Shown: one piece after another, positions 9,753-18,302 of the stretch
Layout: each line of letters begins with the position of its first letter
How positions within the stretch are numbered: the stretch's first letter is position 1
Source: Candidatus Aalborgiella aggregata
GTDB lineage: Bacteria > Pseudomonadota > Gammaproteobacteria > Burkholderiales > Burkholderiaceae_C
NCBI GenBank assembly: GCA_016705065.1
Contig: JADIYY010000004.1
Location: 136,192-200,191 of the forward strand
Reading direction: 5' to 3'
Length of the DNA stretch: 64,000 bases
The notes under the pieces: generated by a model
What the model was told of the DNA's origin: nothing
Seen by the model: only the letters and a program-made list of their open reading frames with translations
The model's database searches: none
Position numbers and translations under genes: made by a program

Positions 9753-9770
9753 TATACTATAGGGAGTATA
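9753..9770. promoter_or_regulatory. Inverted repeat TATACT-N6-AGTATA upstream of the RND operon
   Basis: The palindrome reads TATACT ATAGGG AGTATA on the plus strand and lies 17 nt from the adaptor start. TACT-N6-AGTA with a G run resembles the operators described for the CsoR/RcnR/FrmR repressor family (RcnR: TACT-G6-N-AGTA). No such regulator is encoded nearby. The symmetry is seen; the regulator class is inferred. Confidence 0.5.
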
Positions 9771-9876
9771 CCATGGCGCCTGAATTAGCGCAAGCCAGAC
9801 CAATTTCCCGTTTTTTTGTGCGGGAATCAACCTCAATCTGAGGCGTACGAAACTAAGTTCTAGAAATTTATTATTT

Positions 9877-10023
9877 CTATTTGGTTTTAGAGGACCGTTC
9901 AGCCTCATCCATTTTACGGACTACCATTTTGTACATGTACCACATCATGCCAAGCATGAAAACAATCACAGCCAAACTCATCAAACCGTAGTCGGTAGAA
10001 ATCAAATCATTCAACATTTTCAT
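9877..10023 (-). CDS. DUF3149-like small membrane protein
   Basis: A 48-residue ORF with a strong AAAGGAG six bases before the ATG. It starts MKMLNDLISTDYGLMSLAVI, contains one hydrophobic helix rich in Met (about residues 14-32), and has a charged C-terminal tail. The sequence agrees with what I remember of DUF3149, a family of short proteobacterial single-pass proteins of unknown function. It lies between mutL (119 nt upstream) and the RND operon on the same strand. Two repeated TTGAT-type boxes precede it. Function unknown. Confidence 0.8.
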   Translation of the reverse strand: MKMLNDLISTDYGLMSLAVIVFMLGMMWYMYKMVVRKMDEAERSSKTK

Positions 10024-10075
10024 TTTTAGCTCCTTTATTCATGAAGCTACTATCGTGCTAATAAAGAAGCCAGAC

Positions 10076-10090
10076 TATGACCTAAATCAA
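10076..10090 (-). promoter_or_regulatory. FNR/Anr-like box, proximal copy
   Basis: On the minus strand it reads TTGATTTAGGTCATA. The left half matches the FNR/Anr half-site TTGAT exactly and the right half (GTCAT) partly matches ATCAA. A near-identical copy lies 32 bp upstream. Upstream of the DUF3149 gene; assignment is tentative. Confidence 0.35.
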
Positions 10091-10107
10091 GTTTTCAGCA
10101 GATTGGT

Positions 10108-10122
10108 TATGACTTAAATCAA
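10108..10122 (-). promoter_or_regulatory. FNR/Anr-like box, distal copy
   Basis: On the minus strand it reads TTGATTTAAGTCATA, differing from the proximal copy at one base. The 32-bp spacing is about three helical turns, which would place both on one DNA face. It lies 20 nt downstream of the mutL stop. Confidence 0.35.
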
Positions 10123-10141
10123 AATGTCCATTAAAGCAAAC

Positions 10142-12043
10142 TCATTTACCCCGCATGAACAAAGCATCCAGCTCTTTGATAGAGATTTGCCGCCAGGTTG
10201 GGCGTCCATGGTTGCATTGGTCTGATCGCTCCGTTGCTTCCATTTGCCGCAATAACGCGTTCATCTCATCTAGATTTAACTTCCGGTTGGCGCGTACTGC
10301 ACCATGACAGGCCATAGTGGCCAATATCTCGTTTTGTGCACGCTGAATCACACTGGCTGCATCGTGTGTGGCCAATTCAGCTAACACGCTTCGTGCCAAT
10401 TCAACGGCGTCACCTTGCGCCAAGGTGCTGGGCACGGCACGAACGGCCAAGGTTTTGGCTGAGAATGGACTGACATCCAAGCCCAATTGCAGCAAAGTAT
10501 CTGTGCATTCTTGGGCCGTGTTGATCTCAAGAGGTGTTGCAGCAAAGGTATGGGGAATCAGCAAGGGTTGGCTGGACAATTTTGACTTGCCTTCGCTGGT
10601 CGCCACCTGTGTCCATTGCGCTTTCAGTCGTTCATAGACAATTCGTTCATGCGCGGCATGCATGTCCACGATCACCAAGCCTTGTGCGTTTTCTGCCAAG
10701 ATGTAGATACCCTGCAATTGAGCAATGGCTCGCCCCAAGGGCCAGATCGATGCATCATGCCTTGAACCTGCATCTGTGGCCGATTCATTGTTTCCAAATG
10801 GCTTAAATTCAGCTTGGCTAAAGCCATGCCAATCCCTTGCGACATCAGATGCATGCAAAGTTTCTGATGCTAAAAGCTCTTGATTTGCTATGTATTTAAT
10901 AGCAACATAGGCATTATCTACGACACCTACAGCCTGATTTATCATATATTTTTGCTGAAATACAGGCAAATCAGGATTCATATTCTGCAAAGTACCATTG
11001 GGCAGCAGCTTGGCGCCACTGGAGGAGCGTGGCGTGGCCAAGGACTTTTCAACCGCATGTCGAACAGCTTGATGGACTTCGCGACCATCTCTGAAACGCA
11101 CCTCTATTTTGGTGGGATGCACATTCACATCCACACGCGATGGCAGCATTTCTATATACAGAACATACACCGGTTGCCTGTGACCGTGTAACACGTCCTC
11201 ATAAGCACTGCGCGCAGCGTGCGTCACCACTTTATCCCGCACATAGCGTTGGTTGATATAACAAAATTGCTGATCGGCACGGCTGCGCGCAAAATCTGGC
11301 AACCCTGCCCGCCCTGTAACGCGGATATTGCCATGGGCAGTGGGGTATTCATAGGCCACTTGCACCGATTGCTGTATGAATTCATCACCAAAGACATCGC
11401 GCAGCCTTTGCTGCCTGGCAGCTTCAAGTGTATCGCCTACACATGCACGCCATTGCTCAAGCAACTTGCCATCGTGCCAAATCGCAAAGCCCACGTCGTC
11501 CCGAACCAAAGCATGCCGGCGCACAGCTTCAATGCAATGTGCCAATTCGGTTGCGTCTGTCTTTAAAAATTTACGTCGTGCAGGGGTGCTGTAAAACAAT
11601 TCTTTGACCGCTACTGTCGTACCTTGCATCCGTGCGGCCAGCGACATTTCTCCTGTACCGCCGTTCAACACATGGGCTGTAGCATGGTTTGCTGTACGCG
11701 AAGTTAACTCACAATCGGCGATTGAATTGATGGCTGCCAATGCTTCGCCCCGAAAGCCCATGGTACCGACCGACTCCAAGTCTTCCAAACTGCTGATTTT
11801 GCTGGTAGCGTGCCTCTTCAAAGCGATGGCCAACTCTTCTTTGGCGATGCCAATACCATCATCTTCAACAGCGATTAAGCGCACACCACCTGCCGACAAT
11901 CGCACCGTGATCTGCGTCGCACCCGCATCCAGCGCGTTATCAACCAGCTCACGCACCACGGACGCTGGCCGTTCAATCACCTCACCAGCCGCGATTTGGC
12001 TGATCAATTCATCTGGGAGTTCGCGTATGGGACGGCGTTGCAT
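10142..12043 (-). CDS. mutL: DNA mismatch repair protein MutL
   Basis: Mismatch-repair mediator linking MutS to strand incision. The 633 residues show the N-terminal GHKL ATPase (ELVDNALDAGA, VEDDGIGI, GFRGEAL within the first 110 residues) and the transducer domain. A low-complexity linker precedes a C-terminal dimerisation domain. That domain carries DMHAAHERIVYE, which fits the DQHAx2Ex4E endonuclease motif, plus ACHGAVRANRKL and CNHGRPTW, so this MutL is probably a nicking type. Residues about 364-386 in the linker are encoded by a ~67-bp dispersed repeat in antisense orientation without loss of frame. No Shine-Dalgarno is evident before the ATG. Confidence 0.96.
   Translation of the reverse strand: MQRRPIRELPDELISQIAAGEVIERPASVVRELVDNALDAGATQITVRLSAGGVRLIAVEDDGIGIAKEELAIALKRHATSKISSLEDLESVGTMGFRGEALAAINSIADCELTSRTANHATAHVLNGGTGEMSLAARMQGTTVAVKELFYSTPARRKFLKTDATELAHCIEAVRRHALVRDDVGFAIWHDGKLLEQWRACVGDTLEAARQQRLRDVFGDEFIQQSVQVAYEYPTAHGNIRVTGRAGLPDFARSRADQQFCYINQRYVRDKVVTHAARSAYEDVLHGHRQPVYVLYIEMLPSRVDVNVHPTKIEVRFRDGREVHQAVRHAVEKSLATPRSSSGAKLLPNGTLQNMNPDLPVFQQKYMINQAVGVVDNAYVAIKYIANQELLASETLHASDVARDWHGFSQAEFKPFGNNESATDAGSRHDASIWPLGRAIAQLQGIYILAENAQGLVIVDMHAAHERIVYERLKAQWTQVATSEGKSKLSSQPLLIPHTFAATPLEINTAQECTDTLLQLGLDVSPFSAKTLAVRAVPSTLAQGDAVELARSVLAELATHDAASVIQRAQNEILATMACHGAVRANRKLNLDEMNALLRQMEATERSDQCNHGRPTWRQISIKELDALFMRGK
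10886..10953 (+). repeat. Dispersed ~67-bp palindromic element, copy A (inside mutL)
   Basis: Starts with the TGCTAT/ATAGCA hairpin and contains GGCATTATCTACG, ACAGCCTGATTTATCATATA, matching the other copies along its whole length. It is antisense to mutL and encodes residues about 364-386 of MutL (K-Y-M-I-N-Q at its start, I-K-Y-I-A at its end) without a stop. Confidence 0.85.
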
Positions 12044-12109
12044 TGGAATAAGCTTGTTTGATACAGATACAGACTGATTTTAGTCATGCTCTTGTGTTGT
12101 AATTCAAGC

Positions 12110-12745
12110 ATGGAACTAATAACTACATTCTTGGACTTTTTGTTGCATGTTGATAAGTATCTCGAAATTTTCGTGACCAACAATGGCACTTGGGTTTACG
12201 CCTTGTTGTTTGCGATCATTTTTGTAGAAACAGGCTTGGTGGTGATGCCGTTTTTGCCCGGCGATTCCCTGCTTTTTGTGGTGGGTGCCATGTGCGGCAT
12301 TGGACTCATGAATTTGCCTTTGAGCATGGGATTATTGTGGCTGGCTGCCGTGTTGGGCAATCAATCCAACTACGCCATTGGGCGTTATTTTGGCCCCAAG
12401 GTGTTTCAGTGGGAGGATTCCAAATACTTCAATAAAAAAGCCTTCAACCAAGCGCATGATTTTTACGAAAAATACGGCGGTATCACCATTGTCGCGGCGC
12501 GGTTCATGCCTTTTCTGCGAACCTTTGCCCCTTTCGTTGCTGGGGTCGCACAAATGAACCGTGCCAAATTCACTTTTTACGACATCACAGGTGGTGCTTT
12601 GTGGGTGATTGGCATCATCACCATTGGTTACTTTTTTGGCAACATCCCATTTGTCAAAGCGCATTTGGACAAAATCATTTGGGCAATGATTTTGTTACCT
12701 GGCTTAATCGTCTTGTATGGTGCATTGAAGTCAAGGAGCAAATGA
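12110..12745 (+). CDS. DedA-family membrane protein
   Basis: DedA/SNARE-associated (VTT) inner-membrane protein; the family is implicated in undecaprenyl-phosphate or phospholipid recycling. From the ATG at 12110 it has 211 residues. Typical features are FVETGLVVMPFLPGDSLLF with its membrane-embedded acidic residue, GNQSNYAIGRYFGP, and FYEKYGGITIVAARFMPFLRTFAPFVAG with conserved Arg residues. Several hydrophobic segments follow to the C-terminus. A start eight codons upstream (12086) is possible, but MELITTFLDF fits the family N-terminus better. It is divergent from mutL and one base upstream of the thioesterase gene. Confidence 0.92.
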   Translation: MELITTFLDFLLHVDKYLEIFVTNNGTWVYALLFAIIFVETGLVVMPFLPGDSLLFVVGAMCGIGLMNLPLSMGLLWLAAVLGNQSNYAIGRYFGPKVFQWEDSKYFNKKAFNQAHDFYEKYGGITIVAARFMPFLRTFAPFVAGVAQMNRAKFTFYDITGGALWVIGIITIGYFFGNIPFVKAHLDKIIWAMILLPGLIVLYGALKSRSK

Positions 12746-12746
12746 A

Positions 12747-13151
12747 ATGGCCACTAAAGACGAAATCATTGACTTCATCAAAACCCAATTTCCGCAAGCC
12801 AAATGCACCATTGATGAGGTAGGCAATCGGTCCGCCACGGTACGCCACAAAATTGGTCATGCTGAACTCAGACCAGGCGGCACAGTGGCAGGACCAGTCA
12901 TGATGTTTGTGGCCGATGTAGCCTTGTACATCGCCATACTGGGTGAAATTGGTATCGTGCCTTTGGCCGTGACCACCAGTTTAAATTTTAATTTCTTGCG
13001 CAAACCTTCTGCTGACAAAGACATCATCGGTGTTTGCAAGCTCATCAAATTAGGCCGCACACTTGCGATTGGCGAGGTTTCGATATATTCAGAAGGCAGC
13101 CCTGAAATGGTTGCGCATGCGGTTGGTACTTATGCCATACCGAAAACTTGA
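12747..13151 (+). CDS. PaaI-type hotdog-fold thioesterase
   Basis: Likely acyl-CoA thioesterase of the PaaI/YdiI hotdog superfamily. The 134 residues include HAELRPGGTVAGPVMMFVADVALYIAI, in which the conserved G and D residues line the active site, and the second strand SLNFNFLRKPSADKDIIG. The ATG lies one base after the dedA stop, suggesting translational coupling. The substrate is not evident from sequence; the family includes phenylacetyl-CoA and hydroxybenzoyl-CoA thioesterases. Confidence 0.87.
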   Translation: MATKDEIIDFIKTQFPQAKCTIDEVGNRSATVRHKIGHAELRPGGTVAGPVMMFVADVALYIAILGEIGIVPLAVTTSLNFNFLRKPSADKDIIGVCKLIKLGRTLAIGEVSIYSEGSPEMVAHAVGTYAIPKT

Positions 13152-13179
13152 TTCACACAAGTATCAATTCAGTTTCCCG

Positions 13180-14613
13180 TCACAATGAACGGTTACGCGC
13201 CAGAGGTGGGTTTTTAGAGAAATAGTGTGTGATGCCACGAATGATGGCATCAGGCAGTTGATTCTGGTATTCGTGACTGCGCAATTTTTCTTCTTCTTCA
13301 GGGTTACTGATAAAGGCTGATTCAATCAACACACTGGGTATATCGGGTGCTTTTAATACGGCAAAACTGGCCTGCTCCACATGGTGCTTGTGCAGTCTGC
13401 CCAATCCACCGATTTCTCTTAACACAGTAGACCCCAACTGCAAACTGTCTTTGATTTGCGCTGTTGTACTCATGTCAAACAGTACCTTTTGGACTTCAGC
13501 GTTTTTATTTTTAATATTGATACCACCCACCGCATCGGCCGCATTTTCTTTGTTGGCCAACCAGCGCGCACCCGCGCTGCTGGCCCCTTTTTCACTCAGC
13601 GCAAATACGCTGGCCCCAGAAGCTTGTGGAGTGGTGAAGGCGTCCGCATGTAAGCTGACAAACAAGTCCGCTTGCACTTTTTGCGCTTTTCTAACACGCT
13701 CGTGCAGCGGCACAAAAAAATCTGCGTCACGCGTCAAGTATGCACGCATGGGGTTACCGTTAACACTACTTGCATTGATGCGGTCTCGCAGCAACAAAGC
13801 CACCCGCAAAACGACATCTTTTTCACGTGTGCCTTGCGGCCCAATTGCACCGGGGTCTTCGCCACCATGCCCAGGGTCAAGTGCCACTATGATGAGCCGA
13901 TCTGTCTTGGTAGGCCGACGAATTTTAGGTTCAGCAGGCGCTGCAAATGGACCATTTTCATTTGGCACATTTCCTTTGTGTGCATGTCGATTGTGCACGT
14001 CGCCAACCTGCCTATTTTTTTGTGCGATCCAATCACCAAGTGGGTCATTAGCGGATGAAATTGGAGCTGTTGGCGAGGGGTCGCTACTTGGTTTTGTTTG
14101 TGGCATGTTAAATTTACTGCCTTTGGATTCCGCCATGCGTTCGGCAATCAGTATTTCCAATGGATCCATGGCCACAGCCGGATAGAGATCAATCACCAAT
14201 CGATGCGCATAGCCAGCAACCGGTTGCAAAGTAAACACCTGCGGCAATACGGCTTGCTTTAAATCCAAAACCAAGCGCACGATTGCTGGCGCTTCAACAC
14301 TTGTACTGGTTTTAAATTGACCAATTCGCAATCCACCAATGTAGGGGTCATCCGCCTTGATTTTGGCAACCAATTCGCGTAGTGCCGGGCTCAGCTCTAA
14401 GCCTTCAATATCGACTGCCAAACGCGGTGGTTCTTTGATAAATGTTTGTTTGGTAATCAGTGCGACGTCACTTTCTATCGTGATACGCGTGTACTCTGCT
14501 GCTGGCCACACACGGACGGCCACAATACCTGCGCCACGCGCAATCTGATTCCCGCTCAGTAACAACACCAAACCACTCTTAGCCGATAGTTGTAACAGTG
14601 ATCGTCGTTTCAT
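13180..14613 (-). CDS. amiC: N-acetylmuramoyl-L-alanine amidase (AmiC type)
   Basis: Zinc amidase that removes stem peptides from peptidoglycan during cell separation. The 477 residues comprise a signal segment (LSAKSGLVLLLSGNQIARGA), an AMIN domain (about 30-140, targets septal peptidoglycan), a long polar linker, and an Amidase_3 domain. The latter begins with VALDPGHGGEDPGAIGPQG, contains LFVSLHADAF and ends with PSVLIESAFISNPEEE; its H, E, H and E residues are the zinc and catalytic ligands. It overlaps the 3' end of tsaE by 4 nt, a widespread proteobacterial gene pair. Confidence 0.95.
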   Translation of the reverse strand: MKRRSLLQLSAKSGLVLLLSGNQIARGAGIVAVRVWPAAEYTRITIESDVALITKQTFIKEPPRLAVDIEGLELSPALRELVAKIKADDPYIGGLRIGQFKTSTSVEAPAIVRLVLDLKQAVLPQVFTLQPVAGYAHRLVIDLYPAVAMDPLEILIAERMAESKGSKFNMPQTKPSSDPSPTAPISSANDPLGDWIAQKNRQVGDVHNRHAHKGNVPNENGPFAAPAEPKIRRPTKTDRLIIVALDPGHGGEDPGAIGPQGTREKDVVLRVALLLRDRINASSVNGNPMRAYLTRDADFFVPLHERVRKAQKVQADLFVSLHADAFTTPQASGASVFALSEKGASSAGARWLANKENAADAVGGINIKNKNAEVQKVLFDMSTTAQIKDSLQLGSTVLREIGGLGRLHKHHVEQASFAVLKAPDIPSVLIESAFISNPEEEEKLRSHEYQNQLPDAIIRGITHYFSKNPPLARNRSL

Positions 14614-15149
14614 GAAAGTGCAGATAAAACCTTGTTTCCGCTTGGCGTCTTTGCAAGCACAGTTGCGGTGCGACTGTTGTCGCTGTTAGCTATGATAAGT
14701 ATAGCAATATCAGCCAAAGGCAACTCGGATTCAGCCATTTCTGGCCACTCTACTAGTTTGATGCCAGGACCCGCAAAAATATCGCGAAACCCTGCTTCCT
14801 CCCACTCCAACGGGTCTTTGAAACGGTAAAAGTCGAAATGCCACACTGGCAGTGGCTTCAGAGACGCATCGCGCACTTCGTCATACGATTCCACAATGGC
14901 ATACGTCGGACTTTTGATTCGTCCAGTGACACCCAGGGCTTGCAGCAAGTAGCGCACAAGTGTTGTTTTGCCTGAACCTAAATCACCATGCAATTCAATG
15001 AACAGATTAACGGGCTCTGCCAGCAGAGATAATTGCTTAGACAGGCGTTCGGCAAAATACTGGGTATCTTGCTCTGAAAGCCAGACAAGTTGAATTTCAG
15101 TCTGTTCAGTATTGACAGTTTTCAGATTTTTATTTGTCTCTTTAACCAT
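14610..15149 (-). CDS. tsaE: tRNA threonylcarbamoyladenosine biosynthesis ATPase TsaE
   Basis: ATPase partner of TsaB-TsaD in t6A37 formation. The 179 residues carry a P-loop GDLGSGKT at 55-62, the conserved SPTYAIVE segment, and HFDFYRFKDPLEWEEAGFRD, matching the family Tyr-Arg-Leu region. The N-terminus is about 20 residues longer than usual and the first ATG lacks a clear ribosome site, so a later start is possible. It is translationally coupled to amiC (4-nt overlap). tsaD is also in this window at 22.2-23.3 kb. Confidence 0.93.
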   Translation of the reverse strand: MVKETNKNLKTVNTEQTEIQLVWLSEQDTQYFAERLSKQLSLLAEPVNLFIELHGDLGSGKTTLVRYLLQALGVTGRIKSPTYAIVESYDEVRDASLKPLPVWHFDFYRFKDPLEWEEAGFRDIFAGPGIKLVEWPEMAESELPLADIAILIIANSDNSRTATVLAKTPSGNKVLSALS

Positions 15150-16269
15150 TTCGGAAATTCAATTGGACAACAAGGCACTCATCAGTCAAATACAAACATG
15201 GGCACGCGAACTGGGATTCTCTCAGATTGGCGTGACAGGTGTTGACTTGTCCTCAGCAGAGCCGGGTTTGCTGTCGTGGTTAGCCAACGGTTTTCATGGT
15301 GATATGGCCTACATGGCTGCACATGGTTTGAAACGCGCACGTCCAGCAGAACTGGTGCCTGGTACGGTCAGTGTACTCACGGCACGCATGGATTATTTGC
15401 CACGCTTTACGTCCCATGCGACCCATGCAGCCACAGATGCAGCATCTGATGGAGATTGGACAGAATTGGAATTGCAGCGGTTGCAACATGCTAACGAAGC
15501 AATCGTTTCTATCTATGCCAGAGGACGTGATTACCACAAGGTGATGCGAAGTCGCTTGCAAAAATTAAGTGAGCGCATAGCCTTACACATCAAGCCATTG
15601 GGATACCGCGTGTTTACCGATTCGGCACCTGTACTTGAAGCGGAATTGGCACAGCGCAGTGGGCAAGGTTGGCGCGGCAAACACACCTTGGTGTTGAACC
15701 GCGAAGCTGGCTCCATGTTTTTCTTGGGCGAAATTTATTTGAATATAAATTTGCCACCTACGCAAGAAACCTCATCGCATTGTGGCAGTTGCAAAGCATG
15801 CATCAGCGTCTGTCCGACACAGGCCATCGTTGCTCCTTACAAGCTGGATGCGCGTCGTTGCATTTCCTATTTAACCATCGAGCACGCTGGCAGCATTCCA
15901 TTGGAGTTTCGCCACTTGATAGGCAATCGCGTTTACGGCTGTGACGATTGTCAACTCGTCTGCCCATGGAATAAATTTGCAAAGCGCAGCACCTTGCCAG
16001 ATTTTGATGAGCGTGATGGATTAAGTGGTCAACATTTACTGGCACTCTTTGCGTGGTCTGAATATGAATTCTTGCACAACACAGTGGGAAGTCCAATCCG
16101 GCGCATTGGATATGGACGTTGGTTGCGAAATATTGCTGTTGCGCTGGGCAATGCAAGACGCGATGCCAGCAGTGACGACAAAATTAGAATTGATACGGCG
16201 CTGCAAACCAGAGCGAACCATACTAGTGAAATAGTGCGCGAGCATGTGGCTTGGGCACTGCTGCAGTAA
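15112..16269 (+). CDS. queG: Epoxyqueuosine reductase QueG
   Basis: Cobalamin- and Fe-S-dependent enzyme that reduces epoxyqueuosine to queuosine in tRNA. The 385 residues contain the N-terminal domain (GFSQIGVTGVDL), the DSAPVLEAELAQRSGQGWRGKHT core, and two 4Fe-4S motifs: CGSCKACISVCPTQAI, then CDDCQLVCPWN. The first ATG lies inside the divergent tsaE 5' region, overlapping by 38 nt. A TTG at 15163 preceded by GGAA gives an N-terminus more like relatives, so the true start may be there. The gene is tail to tail with the AEC transporter with no gap between stops. Confidence 0.94.
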   Translation: MTVFRFLFVSLTISEIQLDNKALISQIQTWARELGFSQIGVTGVDLSSAEPGLLSWLANGFHGDMAYMAAHGLKRARPAELVPGTVSVLTARMDYLPRFTSHATHAATDAASDGDWTELELQRLQHANEAIVSIYARGRDYHKVMRSRLQKLSERIALHIKPLGYRVFTDSAPVLEAELAQRSGQGWRGKHTLVLNREAGSMFFLGEIYLNINLPPTQETSSHCGSCKACISVCPTQAIVAPYKLDARRCISYLTIEHAGSIPLEFRHLIGNRVYGCDDCQLVCPWNKFAKRSTLPDFDERDGLSGQHLLALFAWSEYEFLHNTVGSPIRRIGYGRWLRNIAVALGNARRDASSDDKIRIDTALQTRANHTSEIVREHVAWALLQ

Positions 16270-17214
16270 TTATTGGATCAATGACAAGGCAAAAGGCAAG
16301 CTCAGTACACCCAATAACGTGGACAAAGTGACTAAGCCCGCTACAAATCCGCCATCAAACCCCATGCGCGTAGCCAGAACGTATGTCGTCGATGCGGTCG
16401 GCAAGGCTGAGAACATCAACAGCATTGTGGCTTGGGCCGATGGAAGTTTAAAAAATAATGCAAAGCCCAAGGCTATCAGCGGCGCAATCACATGACGAAT
16501 GCCCAGCAAGCTGACAGCCAATGTTTTGGCTTTTGCCAGCGTAGCAAATTGCATGCCCGCACCAGCTGCCATCAAACCCAGCGGTATGGATGCACCGCCA
16601 ATGCGGTTAACGGTCGGCACTATCCAATCTGGATACCTGAAACCCATCAAGTTACATACAAGCCCAGATACTGTAGCGACAATGAGTGGGTTGCGCAGCA
16701 GTTCACTCATAAATCCCAGCTCACCATGACGCGCCATGGGCCACACGGCAGCCACATTGAACAAAGGTACGCATATACCAATCAAAACCGAAATCAATAG
16801 CAAGCCCTCTGCCCCAGCCAAACGCTCGGCTAAGGCTAAACCTATGAAAGAATTGAACCTGAATGCTATCTGTGCGCTAGCAGCGTGGTCGCGCGCAGAA
16901 AAATGGTTTCTAAACCCCGGCAAATACGGCAGCGCATAAGCCAAGATCACCGTGCATACGCCAGTGAGTAGCCCTGCTGCGATAAAGTTTGACAGCTCAC
17001 CCACACGGATAGGATTCCTAACAATGGACGAGAAAAGTAAAACTGGAAACAAAAAATAAAACACCAATTTTTCAATTGGTGACCACACAGAGCGGTCCAG
17101 CGCGGTATAGCGGCATAACAAGTAACCACACAGAATAAGCGCGAAGTCGGGAATAAGCAGTTGTGCGTAATTCAAATTAGCCTCAGTGGTTGTTGAGTAT
17201 CTGACCAAGATCAA
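16270..17214 (-). CDS. AEC-family (auxin efflux carrier-like) transporter
   Basis: Inner-membrane carrier of the AEC superfamily, members of which export organic acids such as malate. The 314 residues are very hydrophobic, with about ten membrane segments starting at LLIPDFALILCGYLLCR. The mid-protein NPLIVATVSGLVCN and SIPLGLMAAGAGM segments match the conserved broken-helix regions. The start may be a few codons downstream. Substrate unknown. It converges on queG with adjoining stop codons. Confidence 0.88.
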   Translation of the reverse strand: MILVRYSTTTEANLNYAQLLIPDFALILCGYLLCRYTALDRSVWSPIEKLVFYFLFPVLLFSSIVRNPIRVGELSNFIAAGLLTGVCTVILAYALPYLPGFRNHFSARDHAASAQIAFRFNSFIGLALAERLAGAEGLLLISVLIGICVPLFNVAAVWPMARHGELGFMSELLRNPLIVATVSGLVCNLMGFRYPDWIVPTVNRIGGASIPLGLMAAGAGMQFATLAKAKTLAVSLLGIRHVIAPLIALGFALFFKLPSAQATMLLMFSALPTASTTYVLATRMGFDGGFVAGLVTLSTLLGVLSLPFALSLIQ

Positions 17215-17324
17215 TTGCTAGGGTAAACGAGTATGTAGAATCCCCAGCATACGACTCATTAGCATCTTGGTATGATGGGTGATTGTCACCTATCTTTTGT
17301 CAACTCTTTTGTAAAGGCTTCAGC

Positions 17325-18302
17325 ATGTTGAAATTGAAATCCATTCACAAAACTTTGGTGTTGTCTGCACTGATCACCTCGGCGGTAACTGCTGTGGCAC
17401 AAAACTATCCCAACAAGGTCATCAAACTACAAGTGCCTTTCGCACCGGGTGGTACTACAGATATCATCGCTCGCGTGATGTCTGACCCTTTAAGCAAAGC
17501 GCTGGGGCAAAACGTCATCGTTGAAAACAAAGCGGGCGGCGGTGGCGTGGTCGGTGCCAACGAAACTGCAAAATCAGCTCCCGATGGTTATTCGTTGGGC
17601 ATGGCAACCGTTTCCACCACGGCCGCCAATCCTGCTATTAACCCCAAAATGCCCTACAACGTGTTGACCGACTTCACGCCCATCATCAATATTGCGGCAA
17701 CTCCCAATGTCATCGCTGTTCATCCCAGCTTCCCTGCCAAAAATTACAAAGAGTTTGTAGCTGAACTCAAAAAGAACCCAACCAAATACTCCTATTCATC
17801 ATCTGGAATTGGTGGTATAGGCCATTTGCAAACTGAATTGTGGAAAGGCCTTCAAGGCGTTTTCATCACCCACATTCCTTACTCTGGTGCCGGCCCTGCA
17901 TTGCGCGACACAGTTGGCGGCCAAGTTCAGGTGATTTTTGACAATGTGCCATCTGCATTGCCTCACATCAAAGGTGGGCGATTGATTGCATTGGCCGTAG
18001 CCGCTCCAACACGTTTGTCTTCTATGCCAGATGTACCAACGTTTAAAGAATTGGGATTAGAACCTGTCAACCGCATGGCTTACTATGGCATCTTGGGGCC
18101 TAAAGGCTTACCTAAAGAAGTGGTGGACAAAATTAATTCTGCCACGCGCAAAGCGTTGGAAGACCCCGCAATTCGCAAACGCATTGAAGACACAGGTTCC
18201 ATTGTCTTAGGTAACACGCCAGAGCAATTTGCCCAACAAATGAAAGATGAATTGGCTGTCTACAAAAAGGTAGTTGAGACTGCCAAACTCAAGCTCGATT
18301 GA
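17325..18302 (+). CDS. Bug-family tripartite tricarboxylate transporter substrate-binding protein
   Basis: Periplasmic solute receptor of the Bug/TctC family, which is strongly expanded in Burkholderiales. From the ATG at 17325 (AAAGG upstream) it has 325 residues. It carries a Sec signal peptide ending TAVAQ, the family opener YPNKVIKLQVPFAPGGTTDIIARV, and the conserved ENKAGGGGVVGANETAKSAPDGY. No TctA/TctB membrane genes are adjacent, which is normal for orphan Bug receptors. A TTG at 17283 is an in-frame alternative but would bury the signal peptide. The ligand cannot be predicted. Confidence 0.93.
   Translation: MLKLKSIHKTLVLSALITSAVTAVAQNYPNKVIKLQVPFAPGGTTDIIARVMSDPLSKALGQNVIVENKAGGGGVVGANETAKSAPDGYSLGMATVSTTAANPAINPKMPYNVLTDFTPIINIAATPNVIAVHPSFPAKNYKEFVAELKKNPTKYSYSSSGIGGIGHLQTELWKGLQGVFITHIPYSGAGPALRDTVGGQVQVIFDNVPSALPHIKGGRLIALAVAAPTRLSSMPDVPTFKELGLEPVNRMAYYGILGPKGLPKEVVDKINSATRKALEDPAIRKRIEDTGSIVLGNTPEQFAQQMKDELAVYKKVVETAKLKLD

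Noticed and set aside
9803..9830. TTCCCG/CGGGAA hairpin as a terminator for the DUF3149 gene.
   Set aside because: Six-bp stem with a 10-nt loop and no T run after it on the minus strand.
13388..14185. A 265-codon open frame on the plus strand opposite amiC.
   Set aside because: Antisense to a well-supported amidase, Ser/Cys-rich, no ribosome site; a shadow frame.
14688..14710. AGCTATGATAAGTATAGCAATAT inside tsaE as a further copy of the palindromic element (a short GCTAT...ATAGCAAT match).
   Set aside because: Only the hairpin-like part matches; the AGGCAATAAATACGCC core and tail are absent, and the encoded segment is ordinary TsaE sequence.
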